Positions 4,055 through 5,379 of a stretch of 5,379 nucleotides of DNA are shown piece by piece. The notes beneath the pieces were generated by a model. It was not told the DNA's origin, ran no database searches, and worked only from the letters and a program-made list of their open reading frames with translations. The stretch spans positions 1-5,379 of the forward strand of contig CAZCZR010000090.1 of assembly GCA_964503455.1 (NCBI GenBank). Reading direction: 5' to 3'. Made by a program: the position numbers and the translations under genes. This DNA is from CAZCZR01 sp964503455. Lineage in GTDB: Bacteria; Bacillota; Clostridia; UBA1381. How positions within the stretch are numbered: position 1 is the first letter of the stretch; the number at the start of each line of letters is the position of its first letter.

Positions 4055-5379
4055 ATGAGAAAAAATATACCTGTTGAGAGAAACAACATATACACCGTTG
4101 AAATAGAGAACGTGTCCTCGGACGGAAACGGTATCGGTCATATACACGGTTTTACGGTATTTGTGCCGGGAGCCGTTGGCGGGGATGTTGTGAGAGTACG
4201 AATAAAAAAAATAAAATCAGGCTACTGCTACGGTGAGACCGAATCGCTTACCGTGCAGTCGCCCGACAGAGAAGAGCCGCCGTGCGCCTGTTATTCAGAG
4301 TGCGGCGGCTGTAGTCTTATGCACATAAATTATGAAAAGCAGCTTGAGATAAAAAAAGGCGTCATCATAAACGCCCTGAAACGTATCGGCGGCTTTGAAA
4401 GTGTGCCGTATGAGGAGATGATCGGCTCAAAGAGATTCCGATACAGAAATAAAATGATATTTCGTTTCGGAGAGGGACCCGTATGCGGCTTTTATAAAGA
4501 GAAGAGCCATGAAGTCATCGGAGTTGAGAACTGTCTTACGGGCGATGAAATAAACAGCGGAATAATCAATGCCGCGCTTGAGCATATAAGGGAGAACGGT
4601 ATATCGGTTTATGACGAGAAAACGCATACCGGACTGATGCGCGGTATTTTTACGCGCACATCACATTCGGACGGAAGCGTCATGGTTGTTATAACGGTGA
4701 ACGGAACATCGGTGCCGGCGGCGGGAACGCTTGTAAAGAAGCTGCGCGCCGTATCGAAGCGGATAACAGGGGTATTGCTCAATGTCAATCAAAAGAAAAC
4801 AAATATAGCTTTAGGCGAGAGAAATATACTGCTTTGGGGAAAGGACACTGTCTGCGACACGCTGCTTGGAGTAAGGTATGAGATTTCGCCGCACAGCTTT
4901 TTCCAGATAAATCCCGAGTCTGCGGAGAAGCTTTACGAGAGAGCGATAGAATACGCGCAGCTCACGCCGGATACAGAGGTGATAGATATATACTGCGGTA
5001 TAGGGACCATATCGCTTTCGGCGGCGCGGACGGCGAAGAAAGTGACAGGCATAGAGATAGTGCCGCAGGCGATAGAGAACGCGAAAGCAAACGCGGCGGC
5101 TAACGGGATATACAATGCGGAATTTTTTGCGGCTGACGCGGCTTTGAAGGTGCCGGAGCTTATAGCATCGGGTGCGAGACCGCAGGTGGTCATACTCGAC
5201 CCGCCGAGAAGGGGCTGCGATGAAGCTGTTCTCGAAGCGATCCTGCAAGCGTCGCCCGACAGGATAGTGTACGTGTCATGCAACCCGTCAACCCTCGCCC
5301 GCGACGCAAAATACCTAACCCAAGGCGGCTATGCGCCGGATAGAGTAACAGGAGTGGATATGTTCCCAAATACGAATCA
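4055..5379 (+). CDS. rlmD: 23S rRNA (uracil-5-)-methyltransferase, RlmD/RlmCD (RumA) family, 3' end cut off
   Basis: Translating from the ATG gives 441 codons with no stop before the window ends. The family transfers a methyl group from SAM to C5 of 23S rRNA uridines: U1939 for RlmD, and both U747 and U1939 for B. subtilis RlmCD. Residues 1-67 form an N-terminal TRAM RNA-binding domain. C77, C83, C86 and C160 match the C-x5-C-x2-C...C ligands of the E. coli RumA [4Fe-4S] cluster, with GGCSLMH (84-90) as the family block. SFFQINP (281-287) carries the conserved Gln, DIYCGIGTISL (311-321) is the SAM-binding motif I, ILDPPRRG (380-387) is the substrate-binding motif, and VSCNPSTLARD (407-417) holds C409, the methylating nucleophile. 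The window ends after DMFPNTN, where relatives continue with HVE and roughly 10-15 more residues. CGGGGA (4043-4048) is a modest ribosome binding site, and no promoter or terminator is evident in the 16-nt gap upstream. RlmC, RlmD and RlmCD specificity cannot be told apart here. Confidence 0.93.
   Translation, partial: MRKNIPVERNNIYTVEIENVSSDGNGIGHIHGFTVFVPGAVGGDVVRVRIKKIKSGYCYGETESLTVQSPDREEPPCACYSECGGCSLMHINYEKQLEIKKGVIINALKRIGGFESVPYEEMIGSKRFRYRNKMIFRFGEGPVCGFYKEKSHEVIGVENCLTGDEINSGIINAALEHIRENGISVYDEKTHTGLMRGIFTRTSHSDGSVMVVITVNGTSVPAAGTLVKKLRAVSKRITGVLLNVNQKKTNIALGERNILLWGKDTVCDTLLGVRYEISPHSFFQINPESAEKLYERAIEYAQLTPDTEVIDIYCGIGTISLSAARTAKKVTGIEIVPQAIENAKANAAANGIYNAEFFAADAALKVPELIASGARPQVVILDPPRRGCDEAVLEAILQASPDRIVYVSCNPSTLARDAKYLTQGGYAPDRVTGVDMFPNTN

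Noticed and set aside
4811..5283. Two overlapping minus-strand reading frames opposite rlmD
   Set aside because: They lie opposite the SAM-binding and catalytic motifs of a clear RlmD-family gene, so they are shadows.

Overview
The window looks like chromosomal core DNA from an anaerobic Gram-positive bacterium of the class Clostridia, most likely an Oscillospiraceae/Ruminococcaceae-type gut organism. The evidence is the mltG - trmR - U32 gene order (equivalent to yrrL-yrrM-yrrO of Bacillus subtilis), the purine-rich GGAGG-type ribosome binding sites, and moderate GC with extreme use of the AUA isoleucine codon (18 of 21 Ile codons in trmR). The exact genus cannot be read from the window. A run of exactly 100 N at 3696-3795 marks a scaffold gap, so this is draft or metagenome-assembled sequence.

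Layout, all genes on the + strand. 1-118: AT-rich upstream region with a good sigma-A-type promoter (TTGACG, 17 bp, TAAAAT) and a short leader. 119-1222: mltG, a membrane-anchored endolytic murein transglycosylase. 1238-1918: trmR-like SAM O-methyltransferase, 15 nt downstream and in the same frame. 1918-3156: U32-family protein of the TrhP/YrrO type, overlapping trmR by one base (TAATG). 3157-3273: AT-rich intergenic region with a second promoter and a 7-bp inverted repeat lying over it. 3274-4038: unrecognised membrane-anchored or secreted protein with a Glu/Ser/Gln-rich low-complexity middle, interrupted by the gap. 4055-5379: RlmD/RlmCD-type 23S rRNA uracil-5 methyltransferase, cut by the window edge some 10-15 codons before its expected end.

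How the genes work together. TrhP-type U32 proteins hydroxylate U34 of certain tRNAs (ho5U), and TrmR methylates that hydroxyl (mo5U), so the two overlapping genes probably encode consecutive steps of one wobble-base modification. MltG acts on nascent peptidoglycan and shares the transcript by conserved synteny rather than by an obvious shared pathway. The last two genes appear to form a second unit, with another RNA-modifying enzyme at its end. Both the U32 protein and RlmD keep the four cysteines expected for a [4Fe-4S] cluster.

Most of the window is ordinary housekeeping sequence. The least explained parts are the low-complexity protein with its 21-bp tandem repeat running into the gap, its short C-terminal module, and the possible operator over its promoter. 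I found no clear sign of a new multi-gene system, mobile element, CRISPR array, tRNA or rRNA.
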